A DNA stretch of 64,000 nucleotides. It comes from Cytophagaceae bacterium. Lineage in GTDB: Bacteria; Bacteroidota; Bacteroidia; Cytophagales; Spirosomataceae. The notes below the pieces were generated by a model that ran no database searches, had not been told where the DNA came from, and was given only the letters and a program-made list of their open reading frames with translations. The stretch lies in NCBI GenBank assembly GCA_016722655.1, contig JADKIR010000004.1:2170001-2234000 (forward strand), given 5' to 3'. Each line of letters starts with the position of its first letter. Within the stretch, counting starts at the first letter, position 1. Both the position numbers and the translations under genes were made by a program. Positions 43,589-53,539 of the stretch are shown here, one piece after another.

Positions 43589-44296
43589 ATGAACATTTTG
43601 AGAATTCTTTCAAAGGTATTTTTTCTAACCTTCGTATTAAATACATATACAATAAATGCTACTATTTACGAAGCTCCGGAAAAAGCTTTTTTCAAATCAG
43701 ATAAGGAGCATCCAGTTGGAAAAATTAAAACAAAATACAGGTTACGTCGATTATCAAAAGCGTATCATTCTGGTTTTACAGCCCAAAAAGTAGTTTCTGT
43801 TTCTAAAATGGAACGTCCCCTCCCTGAGCTTTACTTAAATAAAAAATATATCAAAAAGCATGAAAGACAATTTAAAAGAAGAGGGGCAGCATTTATAGTT
43901 ATAAAAAGTTGGGTTGAAAGTGGACCATTTGATAGTTTCCCCCCACGGAAATATTGTATGTTGAAAACTGATATGAATAAGATAATCAGAAAATACAAAA
44001 GGACCGAAGAACTTACCGTCATCGAAAACGCATTGGGATATTCATCCGGAACTTTAAAACCCTTTGAGAATGAGTTATTTGTATTTTATATTAATTGGGA
44101 AAAGTATAATTTCGAGATTCCAAACGGGACAGAAGTGGGAGCCAATAGTCTTTGGCAGCCAGGTGGCTTAACTTCGGGCGGTTGTAAAGAAGCGGTGTTG
44201 ATAAATAAAGCTGAGCCAGCACAAACCATTATTTACAATCGACAGATTTCTAATCTTCAAAATCAGCTTAGGTGGCGAAAAATTAATAGTAAATAA
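43589..44296 (+). CDS. Secreted protein of unknown function, 235 aa
   Basis: A signal peptide is visible (LSKVFFLTFVLNTYTINATI), followed by a basic segment (KIKTKYRLRRLSK, KKYIKKHERQFKRRGAAF) and a C-terminal part with ELFVFYINWEKYNFEIPNGT and LWQPGGLTSGGCKEAVLIN. I recognise no family. The single Cys near the end could be structural or catalytic. It lies 83 bases after the ParA gene in the same direction, which may be chance. Confidence 0.65.
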   Translation: MNILRILSKVFFLTFVLNTYTINATIYEAPEKAFFKSDKEHPVGKIKTKYRLRRLSKAYHSGFTAQKVVSVSKMERPLPELYLNKKYIKKHERQFKRRGAAFIVIKSWVESGPFDSFPPRKYCMLKTDMNKIIRKYKRTEELTVIENALGYSSGTLKPFENELFVFYINWEKYNFEIPNGTEVGANSLWQPGGLTSGGCKEAVLINKAEPAQTIIYNRQISNLQNQLRWRKINSK

Positions 44297-44712
44297 TATT
44301 TTGATTGTTTTATGTTATAGTTTTTATGTTTCTTCAAAAATTCATATTTAAGATTACAACTTCCAAACTATACTGCTTTTCAAATTTCCCAAAAGTTATT
44401 TTCATAAGAACCAAGTTTTTTGACAATTTTGTTTGGATTCAATCTTTAAGGGCTGCTCTCGCTTATTTTCTAAAAACCTCATTTGACATTTTTAGAGACC
44501 TTTAGGTATTCATCGCTTATTTTCAGAGCATAATTATCTAAATTTTTTATAAAAATCTTCTTTTTTTAGTTTAATGTTTCCATCATACAAATAAATCTAT
44601 TTAGTAAAAGTTTAATATTTGTTTAAAATATTTTTAATAAAATGTTTTTTTAATAAATATTTTTATTAAAATTTGACAAAAATTTATAATATTTTTTTAA
44701 ACAAATATCAAT
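44297..44712. promoter_or_regulatory. SusC upstream region with nested palindromes
   Basis: Extremely AT-rich, no credible gene (a 66-codon frame at 44305 is unlikely). A perfect 14-bp inverted repeat, ATATTTGTTTAAAA at 44615-44628 and its complement at 44695-44708, ends four bases before the susC ATG. Between the arms lies a smaller palindrome, TTAATAAA-TATT-TTTATTAA at 44650-44669. Both are candidate operators, perhaps for the ROK regulator of this locus; no exact -33/-7 pair is seen. Confidence 0.5.
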
Positions 44713-47700
44713 ATGGTAAGAAAGCTACATTATTTGGTGGTCCTTTTCATGCTTCTGAGTGTCGGAACGATGGCTCAAAGCTTGATAGGTACCGTGTCAG
44801 ATGCTAAAGGGGAAAGAATGCCCGGCGTATCTGTTGCATTGAAAGGAACTACGGTAGGAACTGCTACAGATGGCGATGGAAAATTTGCCCTGACAATTCC
44901 TAATTCTCTCTACAACAATGCTGTTTTGATTGTGTCTTTTATTGGATACAACACTCTGGATGTACCTGTTGCCGGGAAAAGTGTACTTAATATTACTTTG
45001 GAAGAGGGTGCTCTTAACTTAAACGAGGTAGTGGTAACAGCCCTGGGTATTGCTCGTGAGCAAAAATCGCTAGGTTATGCTACAACTCAAATCAAAGCCA
45101 ATGAGTTAATAAAAGTAGCCAATACCAATGTGGCATCCTCATTGTATGGTAAAGCCCCAGGTGTTCGTATTGCGAGTGGTCCTGGTGGTGCTACCAGTCC
45201 TGTAAATATTACCGTAAGGGGAGGTAACTCACTTTCGCTTCAAACCCAGCCAATTATTATTCTTGACGGTGTGCCTATCAGAAACGGTGCAGTTAGCAAT
45301 GACAATTATTGGGGTGACCAACGTCAGAGAGGAAACGGTCTGAATGACATCAACCCTGAGGATATTGAAAGCCTTTCGATACTAAAAGGTGCATCAGCAG
45401 CAGCTCTTTATGGTTCTGAAGCTGTTAATGGTGTAGTTTTGATAACTACAAAAAAAGGAACTGGCAAAGGGTTTTCTGTAGATTTTAATACTAATTTTTC
45501 AGTTGACAAAGTGGCCTACCTTCCACGTTTTCAAAATGTCAGAGGTGCCGGTGCTCCTTTAAATGTAAGCAATGGAGGTCAGGACGCCAATGGATTCATA
45601 TATTATGATACCAACGGTGATGGCACCAAAGATACCAGAGGATTATTGCAATATTCTATAAATTTTGGACCTAAGTTTGATGGCCAGCCTATTATGTCAT
45701 GGGACGGAGTGGTTCGCCCATATTCGGCACAGCCTGATGGTTATAAAAATTTGTTCCAGGATGCTCAAAACTCACAAGTCAATGTGGCAGTTACCCAATC
45801 TAACAGTATGGTTTCTTCCCGTCTTTCATTTACCCGTCAGGACAATGAAGGCGTGAGCCTAAATGCAAAAAACCAGAGAAATATCGCCAACCTCAATACC
45901 ACTTTTAATTTCTCGAAGAATTTTAAGACCGATGTAATGGTAAACTATGTCAATCAGAATACCATGAACAGGCCTTATTCAACAGACCGAATGATCAACA
46001 ACTTCACCGGTATGCTGGGTAGGTTTGATAATGGTGATTGGTATAAAAACAGATATGAAACCAGCCAGGGGTATAAGGCCGTTATTGGAGCGACTGGTCA
46101 ATCAGTAACTCCTGGTGAGAACATTATTTACAATGGATATAGGGCCGATATTTTGGACTACATGTGGAGAGTTTACAGATACAATGTCGATGAGAAAAGT
46201 AACCGTGTAATTTCAAGTATTACCAATACTTATAATGTTACTCCAAATTTTAGTTTAAGAGCCAGATTCTCAAACGACTTTACTTCTCAAAATACTGACG
46301 ACAGAAGGGCAACAGAGAAACCTCTCGCATTTGGATATTCAGGTGAATACATATCTACAAACGAGCTTTACAGTGTTTTATATGGCGAATTCTTAGCTAC
46401 CTATGTTAAAAAATTGACTGATAAAATGGAGTTGACAGTACGTGGAGGTTATAATGCCACCAATAGTACTTTTAATCTTACCAGCAGGTCCACCGATGGA
46501 GGATTAAGTTCAGAGAATTTCTTTGATGTAGCAGCTTCGGTAAATAAAGCAAACAGTGATACTCGTCGCCAGAATAGAGTAATTGATGCTATAGTTGGTG
46601 TAGTAAATTTTGATTATGACAATTTTGTTTATGTGGAAGGAACAATCAGAAGAGACCGTACCTCAACAATGCACCCAGATAATAATAGTTTTGTTTATCC
46701 ATCTATTAACTCAAGTTTGGTTTTCTCACAAAAATGGACAATGCCTTCATTCCTGGATTATGGAAAATTGAGAGCATCATGGGGTATTGTGGGTAACTAT
46801 CCTGGTATTTATGATGCACCGCTCTCTTATTCTCAAGGTACATTGGGCAGCCAGATTTCTGGAGGTAGTTCAGTGCTTTACACCGAGCTTCCGTGGTCAT
46901 TTGGAAACGATAATATTGCTCCTGAACGTAAACATGAATATGAAATTGGTTTAGAAACCAGGCTGTTTAAAAACAAAATTGGTTTGGATATCACTCATTA
47001 CAATGCCCAGATCAGAAATCAAATCCTGAGAACTACTCTTGCGGCTACAACTGGTGCAGGTGAGATTTTAGCCAATACCGGTACACTTAGAAATAAAGGT
47101 ATAGAAATTGGTCTTAATACTACGCCAATCAAAAGAAAAGATTTTATCTGGGATTTGAGCGTTAATTATGCCTGGAACCGCAATACAGTAGAAAAACTTA
47201 CTGATAATTCTAACGAAATCTTACATGCAGATTACGATGGAAATGCGGCCCAACTTCGTTCTACTGTGGGTCAGCCAATGGGTGATTTGTACGCACACGG
47301 TATCGCAACCGATGCAAGTGGTAATAATATTATCCAAAGCGATGGATTATATAAATTGGATGCTAACTGGAAAAAAATTGGAAATACACAACCTGTTGGG
47401 GTGGGAGGTATTTTTAATACTTTAACATTTAAAAGTTTCACTTTAAATGCATCAATAGACTATAGACTAGGTGGTTATGTTATGCCTACCGGAGTTAACT
47501 GGATGACATCAAGAGGTCTAACCGAAGAATCTACCAAATATATGGATGCAGAAAGTGGCGGTCTTTCTTATTATATGAAAGATGGAAAAGGAATTCAAAC
47601 TACTGCTTCTGCCGGGCCAAATGGCGAAACTGTTTATCATGATGGTATGCTTCTGGAAGGTGTTACTGGCGAAGGTCAAAAAAATACAAACGTTATTTCT

Positions 47701-48030
47701 CAGGCATATTACTACTGGAATGTATATAACTGGGGAGGTCCTCAATATAGTAGTGCCAGGTATGAGCTGTATATGGATAAAGCTACTTATGTAAAAATGC
47801 GTGAGTTGACTTTAGGTTATTCTCTTCCTGCTAACTTAACAAAGAAAATTGGAGCTAAAAGAGTAACTGTTTCCGTTTTTGGCCGAAATCTTTTCTTTTT
47901 GTATAGAAAACTTAAAGATATTGACCCTGAAGTACTTACAGCTGGAACCAGATGGACACAAACCATCAATAATGCAGGTACAAACCCTGCCTCGCGTACA
48001 GTTGGTATCATGTTGAGATCATCATTCTAA
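44713..48030 (+). CDS. SusC/RagA-type TonB-dependent outer-membrane transporter
   Basis: The 1105-aa protein has a signal peptide (HYLVVLFMLLSVGTMAQ), a carboxypeptidase-regulatory-like domain (LIGTVSDAKGERMPGVSVAL), the SusC linker LNEVVVTALGIAREQKSLGY, a TonB plug (ASSLYGKAPGVRIASGPGGA, GSEAVNGVVLITTKKG) and a 22-strand barrel ending in an aromatic SusC-type terminus. It imports glycans bound by the neighbouring SusD with TonB energy. Length is normal. Followed directly by susD, with a terminator after the pair. The substrate is inferred to be alpha-mannoside-containing because of the linked GH125. Confidence 0.95.
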   Translation: MVRKLHYLVVLFMLLSVGTMAQSLIGTVSDAKGERMPGVSVALKGTTVGTATDGDGKFALTIPNSLYNNAVLIVSFIGYNTLDVPVAGKSVLNITLEEGALNLNEVVVTALGIAREQKSLGYATTQIKANELIKVANTNVASSLYGKAPGVRIASGPGGATSPVNITVRGGNSLSLQTQPIIILDGVPIRNGAVSNDNYWGDQRQRGNGLNDINPEDIESLSILKGASAAALYGSEAVNGVVLITTKKGTGKGFSVDFNTNFSVDKVAYLPRFQNVRGAGAPLNVSNGGQDANGFIYYDTNGDGTKDTRGLLQYSINFGPKFDGQPIMSWDGVVRPYSAQPDGYKNLFQDAQNSQVNVAVTQSNSMVSSRLSFTRQDNEGVSLNAKNQRNIANLNTTFNFSKNFKTDVMVNYVNQNTMNRPYSTDRMINNFTGMLGRFDNGDWYKNRYETSQGYKAVIGATGQSVTPGENIIYNGYRADILDYMWRVYRYNVDEKSNRVISSITNTYNVTPNFSLRARFSNDFTSQNTDDRRATEKPLAFGYSGEYISTNELYSVLYGEFLATYVKKLTDKMELTVRGGYNATNSTFNLTSRSTDGGLSSENFFDVAASVNKANSDTRRQNRVIDAIVGVVNFDYDNFVYVEGTIRRDRTSTMHPDNNSFVYPSINSSLVFSQKWTMPSFLDYGKLRASWGIVGNYPGIYDAPLSYSQGTLGSQISGGSSVLYTELPWSFGNDNIAPERKHEYEIGLETRLFKNKIGLDITHYNAQIRNQILRTTLAATTGAGEILANTGTLRNKGIEIGLNTTPIKRKDFIWDLSVNYAWNRNTVEKLTDNSNEILHADYDGNAAQLRSTVGQPMGDLYAHGIATDASGNNIIQSDGLYKLDANWKKIGNTQPVGVGGIFNTLTFKSFTLNASIDYRLGGYVMPTGVNWMTSRGLTEESTKYMDAESGGLSYYMKDGKGIQTTASAGPNGETVYHDGMLLEGVTGEGQKNTNVISQAYYYWNVYNWGGPQYSSARYELYMDKATYVKMRELTLGYSLPANLTKKIGAKRVTVSVFGRNLFFLYRKLKDIDPEVLTAGTRWTQTINNAGTNPASRTVGIMLRSSF

Positions 48031-48044
48031 ACCAAATTTTGAAA

Positions 48045-49616
48045 ATGAAAAAACTTTTAATAATAGCAACATTGAGCTTCGGACTGGTGGTCACCTCTTG
48101 TCAGAAGTCAGACTTTGAAGATGCTTACACCGATCCTTCCAAAATATCACAATCGACGGTTGAAAAGCAGTTTGCAGGGTTTATTTACACTACCAGAGAA
48201 ACAGTAATACCTTCCTATTGGAATTATTTTGTAATTAACCGAATCACTGTAAATCGTTATAGCCAGGTAGTTGGCTGGGTAAATTCAGAAAATCAATACG
48301 TGCCGGGATCGGCAGCGGTTGGCGACAGATGGACTAACTTTTACAAAGGTTTGGCTCAGTTTCGTGAAATTGAGAAAATATATGCTGGATTGACTGATGT
48401 CGAAAAGAAAGATCGCAGGATTTATATTATAGCTGCAACTACCTTCCTTTATGACCAACTGCATAAAGTGGTTGATTTGCATGGTGACATTCCTTTTTCA
48501 GAAGCCGGAATGTTAAGTGCAAAAGGAGGCGACTACCTCAATGCCAATCCAAAGTATGATACAGCCGAAGCCATTTATACTAAAATGTTGGATGATTTGA
48601 AAACTTTTAGTGACGAATTGAATTCTATTTCGGTAATCCCCGGAATTATGGCCGGTTTTAAAACTCAGGATTTAATCAATAATGGTGATTTGACGCTTTG
48701 GAAAAAATATGTTAATTCATTAAGATTAAGGTTACTAACAAGGGTAAGTGGAAGCTCAACCCTGGGTGCCAGATCAAAAACTGAAATTGGTGCCATTTTG
48801 GCTGACCCAACAAAATACCCGGTGGTTACAAAATACGATGAGAATATTCAGATTGATATTTTCAATCTTGGATCTCAGATTAATTCTACCGGTTTTAGAA
48901 CCGGACTGGAAGATTGGGACGGAAACGTAGCAGGTAAAGTTATGATTGACAAAATGGTGGCAAGTTCTGATCCAAGGCTTGATGTCATTTTTGAAAAAGG
49001 TCAGGCCGCAACTGAGCATGTTGGCTTAGACCCTCTTGGATTACCATCTAATCAACAGGTATTGGTTACTGACGGTAAAGTTTCCAGGTATAACCGTTCT
49101 ACAATTAGTCGTAACGAATATTTTCCGGGCGTATTGATTACTGCTTCAGAAGTTGACTATCTAAAAGCCGAATATTATTTGAATAACGGTAATGATGCCG
49201 CAGCAAAAACTTCTTATGAAAGTGGTATAAAAAATTCAATCTCTTTCTATAAAAAAATGAGAGAGATTAGTAATGATAACACTACACCAAGTGTGGCTGA
49301 AACTACTCCTGAGAAATTATTGAACGATAGCCCTGAAAGCTGGGGTAAAGCGACTTCAAATGCGGCCAAAATGGCCCTGATAGCTGGTCAACGTTGGATA
49401 CACTTTAATGTGGTTCAACCTACAGAGAATTGGGCGGAAATCAGAAGAACCGACCTTCCGTCGCTTACTTTCTGGACCGATAATGCCGGAACTCAAAAAA
49501 CTGTTCCCTCAAGATGGCAATATCCGGGTAATGAAACAACATACAATGTTGCTAATTATGAGACAGTAAAATCAAAAGACAACTTGAATACCAAAATATT
49601 TTGGGACTTAAAGTAA
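48045..49616 (+). CDS. SusD/RagB-type surface glycan-binding lipoprotein
   Basis: Start taken at ATG 48045 (MKKLLIIATLSFGLVVTSC), 14 bases after the susC stop; an in-frame TTG six bases earlier is less likely. The lipobox is VVTSCQ, with Cys as the lipidation site. The body is a SusD-like TPR fold of the SusD-like 2 type (WTNFYKGLAQFREIEKIYAG, WIHFNVVQPTENWAEIRRTD). It caps the SusC barrel and captures oligosaccharides at the cell surface. Length is normal and no disruption is seen. Confidence 0.94.
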   Translation: MKKLLIIATLSFGLVVTSCQKSDFEDAYTDPSKISQSTVEKQFAGFIYTTRETVIPSYWNYFVINRITVNRYSQVVGWVNSENQYVPGSAAVGDRWTNFYKGLAQFREIEKIYAGLTDVEKKDRRIYIIAATTFLYDQLHKVVDLHGDIPFSEAGMLSAKGGDYLNANPKYDTAEAIYTKMLDDLKTFSDELNSISVIPGIMAGFKTQDLINNGDLTLWKKYVNSLRLRLLTRVSGSSTLGARSKTEIGAILADPTKYPVVTKYDENIQIDIFNLGSQINSTGFRTGLEDWDGNVAGKVMIDKMVASSDPRLDVIFEKGQAATEHVGLDPLGLPSNQQVLVTDGKVSRYNRSTISRNEYFPGVLITASEVDYLKAEYYLNNGNDAAAKTSYESGIKNSISFYKKMREISNDNTTPSVAETTPEKLLNDSPESWGKATSNAAKMALIAGQRWIHFNVVQPTENWAEIRRTDLPSLTFWTDNAGTQKTVPSRWQYPGNETTYNVANYETVKSKDNLNTKIFWDLK

Positions 49617-49633
49617 TTTGGGTTAATTGGTGA

Positions 49634-49668
49634 TACAAAAAAAGGGGAGTGTTTACTCCTCTTTTTTC
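49634..49668 (+). terminator. Terminator after susD
   Basis: AAAAAAAGGGGAG, loop TGTTTA, CTCCTCTTTTTT, beginning about 18 bases after the susD stop. Confidence 0.85.
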
Positions 49669-49756
49669 TTTCTGTTTTTATTGTCCGGGATTTTTTCGTT
49701 TTTTTGTATTGAAACCCAAAATTGTTATTGTTACAATTTCATTATAAGCCAAAACA

Positions 49757-50995
49757 TTGGAAACTCAGGAAACCGTAATTTTAGATTCTTTCGGTTCATC
49801 TAAAGAATCTGCAGTTGAGATCAAAAAAGGAAGACAAAAAAAGGATATTCTAAAAACCCTTTTTGCAGACAAATCATATACAATAGCCGAACTTTCGGAT
49901 ATTCTGTACATTAGTATCCCTTCTCTAACCCAGCATGTAGAAGACTTACTCATTGATGGATGGTTAACTGGTGAGGAAGTTGACAATAAAAAGCAAGGGA
50001 GAAGACCAACCTATTATTCTTTAAATCCCAATAAAAAAGCCAATCTTTTGATTGATATTTCAGTAAATGGGGTTGGGCTTTATCTTATCAATTTTCAAAA
50101 CAATATAATTTGTGAAAACTCGTATGACTATGTTTTGGAAGATAGTTCTAAATATCTCGAAGGACTTCTTAAGTTAATTGACCATTTTTTAAAAACGTAT
50201 GGAAATGCCGGATTCGAAATTGTTTCGGCAGGGGTATCTATGCCTGGTTTGGTCAATTCAGAAATCAACATTAACTACACTTATCCAAAAATAAAATTAG
50301 GCTCCAATGGACTTTGCAAGTCTGTTTTAAAAAAGTTTGGCATGCCTTGTTTTGAACTCAATGACTCCAAAGCTACAGTTAATGGTGAAGCATTGTTTGG
50401 CCTGGGTGCTGATTTATCGCATGTATTAAGTATAAATATGGACTGGGGGATAGGTCTTGCTGTTTACACTGGGGGCACTATATTTACCGGTGCCAATGGC
50501 TTCGCAGGTGAGTTAGGACATATTCAGGTTGCTCCCGATGGCGAACTATGCAGTTGCGGAAAAGTTGGATGTCTTGATACGGTCACTTCTGCCAAGTCAT
50601 TGCTTAAAAGTATAAAAAAAGGTTTAAAGGAAGGAAAAGTCTCCTTATTATCAAAATATCGAGATAACCTCGAATCTATTGATATGGAGATGATTATCGA
50701 TGCTGTACAAAATGGAGATGAGTTCGCAATTGATCTTTTATATAATATTGGTATCGAAATTGGAAAAGGGCTTTCTATTGCTGTACATCTTTTTAATCCT
50801 CAGATTATTATTATTGATGGTATCTTATCGAAAGCCGGCAAGTTTATTGTCAATCCAATAGAACATTCAATAAACAAATATTGCCTTCCTGATTTTAAAA
50901 ATCAATTAAAAATCGAAGTTTCTCAACTGGGAAATTCAGCCCGACTTTTTGGACTGAATGCCTTTGTTGCTCAAAATATTTTCAAAAATGACTAA
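49757..50995 (+). CDS. ROK-family transcriptional regulator (NagC/Mlc-like)
   Basis: The 412-aa protein has an N-terminal winged HTH (YTIAELSDILYISIPSLTQH) with a GRRPTYYSLNPN wing, followed by an ATPase-fold ROK domain. This holds a sugar-binding and zinc region, GFAGELGHIQVAPDGELCSC with CGKVGCLD. ROK regulators sense mono- or phosphosugars and repress carbohydrate genes. The frame opens with TTG at 49757 and has no in-frame ATG before residue 160, so TTG is the likely start. The stop overlaps the GH125 start (ATGACTAA), so regulator and enzyme are coupled. It probably controls this locus. Confidence 0.9.
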   Translation: METQETVILDSFGSSKESAVEIKKGRQKKDILKTLFADKSYTIAELSDILYISIPSLTQHVEDLLIDGWLTGEEVDNKKQGRRPTYYSLNPNKKANLLIDISVNGVGLYLINFQNNIICENSYDYVLEDSSKYLEGLLKLIDHFLKTYGNAGFEIVSAGVSMPGLVNSEININYTYPKIKLGSNGLCKSVLKKFGMPCFELNDSKATVNGEALFGLGADLSHVLSINMDWGIGLAVYTGGTIFTGANGFAGELGHIQVAPDGELCSCGKVGCLDTVTSAKSLLKSIKKGLKEGKVSLLSKYRDNLESIDMEMIIDAVQNGDEFAIDLLYNIGIEIGKGLSIAVHLFNPQIIIIDGILSKAGKFIVNPIEHSINKYCLPDFKNQLKIEVSQLGNSARLFGLNAFVAQNIFKND

Positions 50996-52433
50996 AATTT
51001 CCCGTAGAAAATTCTCTGAACTGAGTTTACTCTCAGCGGCGGCAATTCCTTTTTTTTCCTATAAAAATTTAGTTATTAAAAATAAAATCTCATCTGATTT
51101 TCCTAAAGTTAGAGTCGATATTTCCAAAAGAAACTATAAAGATGAGGTAGTGGAAGCTACTATTTTAAGAATTAAAGAAAATTGCAAAGACAAGGAAATT
51201 GCCTGGCTCTTTGAAAACTGCTTCCCCAATACGCTTGATACTACGGTAAGTTATGAAGAAAAAGATGGGGTGCCAGATACTTTTGTGATTACCGGCGATA
51301 TCGATGCTATGTGGCTCCGTGACAGTACTGCACAAGTGTGGCCCTATCTTGACCTTGCTGTAAAATCTGATGGAATCAAAAAATTAATTCTAGGAGTGAT
51401 CAATAGGCAATCAAAATGTATTCAGATTGATCCTTATGCCAACGCCTTCAATCATCATCCGCATAGAGGTGACTGGTTTTCTGACCATACCGACATGAAA
51501 GAGGAACTACATGAGCGGAAATGGGAAATCGACTCATTGTGCTATCCGGTTAGATTGGCGTATCATTTCTGGAAAAAAACTGGAGACAAAACTGCATTTT
51601 CGGACAGTTGGTTTAAGACCGCCCAAACCATTTTTAAGACATTTAAAGAGCAACAGCGGTTTGATGGTCCGGGTCCATACCGTTTTGGAAGAACCACCAG
51701 CTGGTCAACCGATACAGTTCCGGGAAATGGATATGGTAACAATACAAGACCCAATGGCTTGATTCATAGTACTTTCAGGCCTTCTGATGATGCCACTTTA
51801 TATCCATTTCTAATTCCGGCCAATTATTTTGCATTGGTTTCTTTGAAACAAATGGCCGAAATGTCAAAAACAATTTATCACAATGATGCTTTTGCAGCAG
51901 ATTGCACCAAAATGGCTGGTCAAATCAAAGCTGCATTAGATAAATTTGCTCAATATTCCCATCCGGTTTTTGGAAAAATAATTCCTATGGAAATCGATGG
52001 ATTTGGCAATCACTTGTTACAAGATGATGCCAATGTTCCCAATTTACTGGCTATGCCATATTTAGGAACTATTGATCGGAATGACCCATTGTATGTCAGA
52101 ACCCGAAAATTCGTTTTAAGCGATTCAAATCCATATTTTTTCAAAGGAAAAGCCGCACAAGGTATCGGCAGTCCGCATACATTGGTAAATCAAATATGGC
52201 CAATTGCTATCATTATACGGGCTATGACCTCCACTTCTGATGCTGAAATTATCCAACAAATAAAATTCCTGAAAAAAACACATGCCGGCACGGGTTTCAT
52301 GCATGAATCTTTTGACAAAGACGATGCATCGAAATTTTCCAGAAAATGGTTTGCATGGGCCAATACCCTTTTTGGAGAATTAATTCTGAAAATCGAAAAA
52401 GAAAGGCCACATTTGTTGAAAATGGAGTTTTAA
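50988..52433 (+). CDS. GH125 exo-alpha-1,6-mannosidase
   Basis: Start taken at ATG 50988, which overlaps the ROK stop; this gives a Tat-like leader (SRRKFSELSLLSAAAIPFF). The 481-aa protein has GH125 stretches: FVITGDIDAMWLRDSTAQVW, DPYANAFNHHPHRGDWFSDH, ELHERKWEIDSLCYP and YRFGRTTSWSTDT. GH125 enzymes remove alpha-1,6-linked mannose from the non-reducing end, as from N-glycans or yeast mannan. In this locus it would process oligosaccharides imported by SusCD in the periplasm. Length is normal. No other glycoside hydrolase is present, so backbone-cutting enzymes must be elsewhere. Confidence 0.93.
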   Translation: MTKISRRKFSELSLLSAAAIPFFSYKNLVIKNKISSDFPKVRVDISKRNYKDEVVEATILRIKENCKDKEIAWLFENCFPNTLDTTVSYEEKDGVPDTFVITGDIDAMWLRDSTAQVWPYLDLAVKSDGIKKLILGVINRQSKCIQIDPYANAFNHHPHRGDWFSDHTDMKEELHERKWEIDSLCYPVRLAYHFWKKTGDKTAFSDSWFKTAQTIFKTFKEQQRFDGPGPYRFGRTTSWSTDTVPGNGYGNNTRPNGLIHSTFRPSDDATLYPFLIPANYFALVSLKQMAEMSKTIYHNDAFAADCTKMAGQIKAALDKFAQYSHPVFGKIIPMEIDGFGNHLLQDDANVPNLLAMPYLGTIDRNDPLYVRTRKFVLSDSNPYFFKGKAAQGIGSPHTLVNQIWPIAIIIRAMTSTSDAEIIQQIKFLKKTHAGTGFMHESFDKDDASKFSRKWFAWANTLFGELILKIEKERPHLLKMEF

Positions 52434-52563
52434 CCAGATTAGGTCAGCACCGCAGGTCAGACCGGTTATTAAAGGCATCAAGTCATCGTCCTTGTAACAC
52501 CCGTATATTTTCATAAATAATCCCTATTTTTGAAAATACTATATTGATTAGAAATAAAGAATA

Positions 52564-53445
52564 ATGAAAATATATAATTCAAAAGAGTGGCTAAAGGCTG
52601 TTTTCTATCTGCATAAATCAGATACAGTAAGAAAACTTTTGCCCTATCTTATTTTGATGGCAATATTTTCATGGTTTGTTGCCTATTTGGAGCTCGAATA
52701 TTTTAAAATTTCGGAAAAAAGCTGGGTAAAAAATGTAAATGTAGTTCATAGCTTATTGGGCTTTGCACTATCTTTGTTACTGGTATTCAGAACCAATACA
52801 GGATATGATCGCTGGTGGGAAGCCCGTAAACAGTGGGGCAATCTGGTGAATACTAGCCGCAACCTGGCCATTAAACTCAATGGAATGTTGCCCGAAAAGG
52901 AAAAAAACAAAAGGGCACTTTTTCGTAAAGCCATTCCATTTTATGCCACTTCTCTTTACAGGCATTTAAGATCTGACTATACCACATATATGTTGGATGA
53001 ACTGCCTCACCCCGAGCTGGATATGGATCATAAAAAGCATGGACCCAATCAGGTGGCTTCGCTTATTTTCAGAACAGTGCTGCAGTTACATAAGGAAAAA
53101 ATTATTTCACCGGAAGAATTCAGGATTCTTGACAATGAAATAAGTTCCTTGACTGATGTTTGTGGGGCATGCGAGAGAATAAAGAATACTCCAATTCCTC
53201 AATCTTACAGTTCTTTTATAAAAAAATTTATTGTGGTTTATGTGGCTACTTTACCGGTTGGTTATGTTTTTTCAATAGGCTATTTTGTTATAGTTGCTGT
53301 ACCTTTTGTATTTTATGTGTTGGCTTCTTTGGAGCTCATAGCAGAGTCGATTGAAGAACCATTTGGGGTAGATTCTGATGACCTTCCTATCGAAAAAATT
53401 GCTTCAAACATCAAAAAGAATGTGGAGGAAATTATTTTTTTATAA
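52564..53445 (+). CDS. Bestrophin-family chloride-channel-like protein
   Basis: The 293-aa protein is a bacterial bestrophin (UPF0187): helices at LLPYLILMAIFSWFVAYLE and VVHSLLGFALSLLLVF, then the signature FRTNTGYDRWWEARKQWGNL, and a later pair YVATLPVGYVFSIGYFV and VAVPFVFYVLASLELI, ending with EEPFGVDSDDLPIEKI. Such proteins form pentameric anion or cation channels in the inner membrane. Length is normal and the gene stands alone. Confidence 0.93.
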   Translation: MKIYNSKEWLKAVFYLHKSDTVRKLLPYLILMAIFSWFVAYLELEYFKISEKSWVKNVNVVHSLLGFALSLLLVFRTNTGYDRWWEARKQWGNLVNTSRNLAIKLNGMLPEKEKNKRALFRKAIPFYATSLYRHLRSDYTTYMLDELPHPELDMDHKKHGPNQVASLIFRTVLQLHKEKIISPEEFRILDNEISSLTDVCGACERIKNTPIPQSYSSFIKKFIVVYVATLPVGYVFSIGYFVIVAVPFVFYVLASLELIAESIEEPFGVDSDDLPIEKIASNIKKNVEEIIFL

Positions 53446-53539
53446 ATCAATGAGAGTCTTTTACTTCTTTTCGAAATTAAGGATTTTGCATGTTAACCAT
53501 TTTTTACAAATACAACTTGTCAATTAACACATTACAAAC

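Noticed and set aside
44305..44505. Plus-strand open frame of 66 codons before susC
   Set aside because: AT-driven Phe/Lys-rich translation, no start context and no similarity.
44670..44690. TTGACA and TATAAT-like boxes before susC
   Set aside because: The spacing is only six bases, and Bacteroidota use TTTG/TAnnTTTG promoters; chance in AT-rich DNA.
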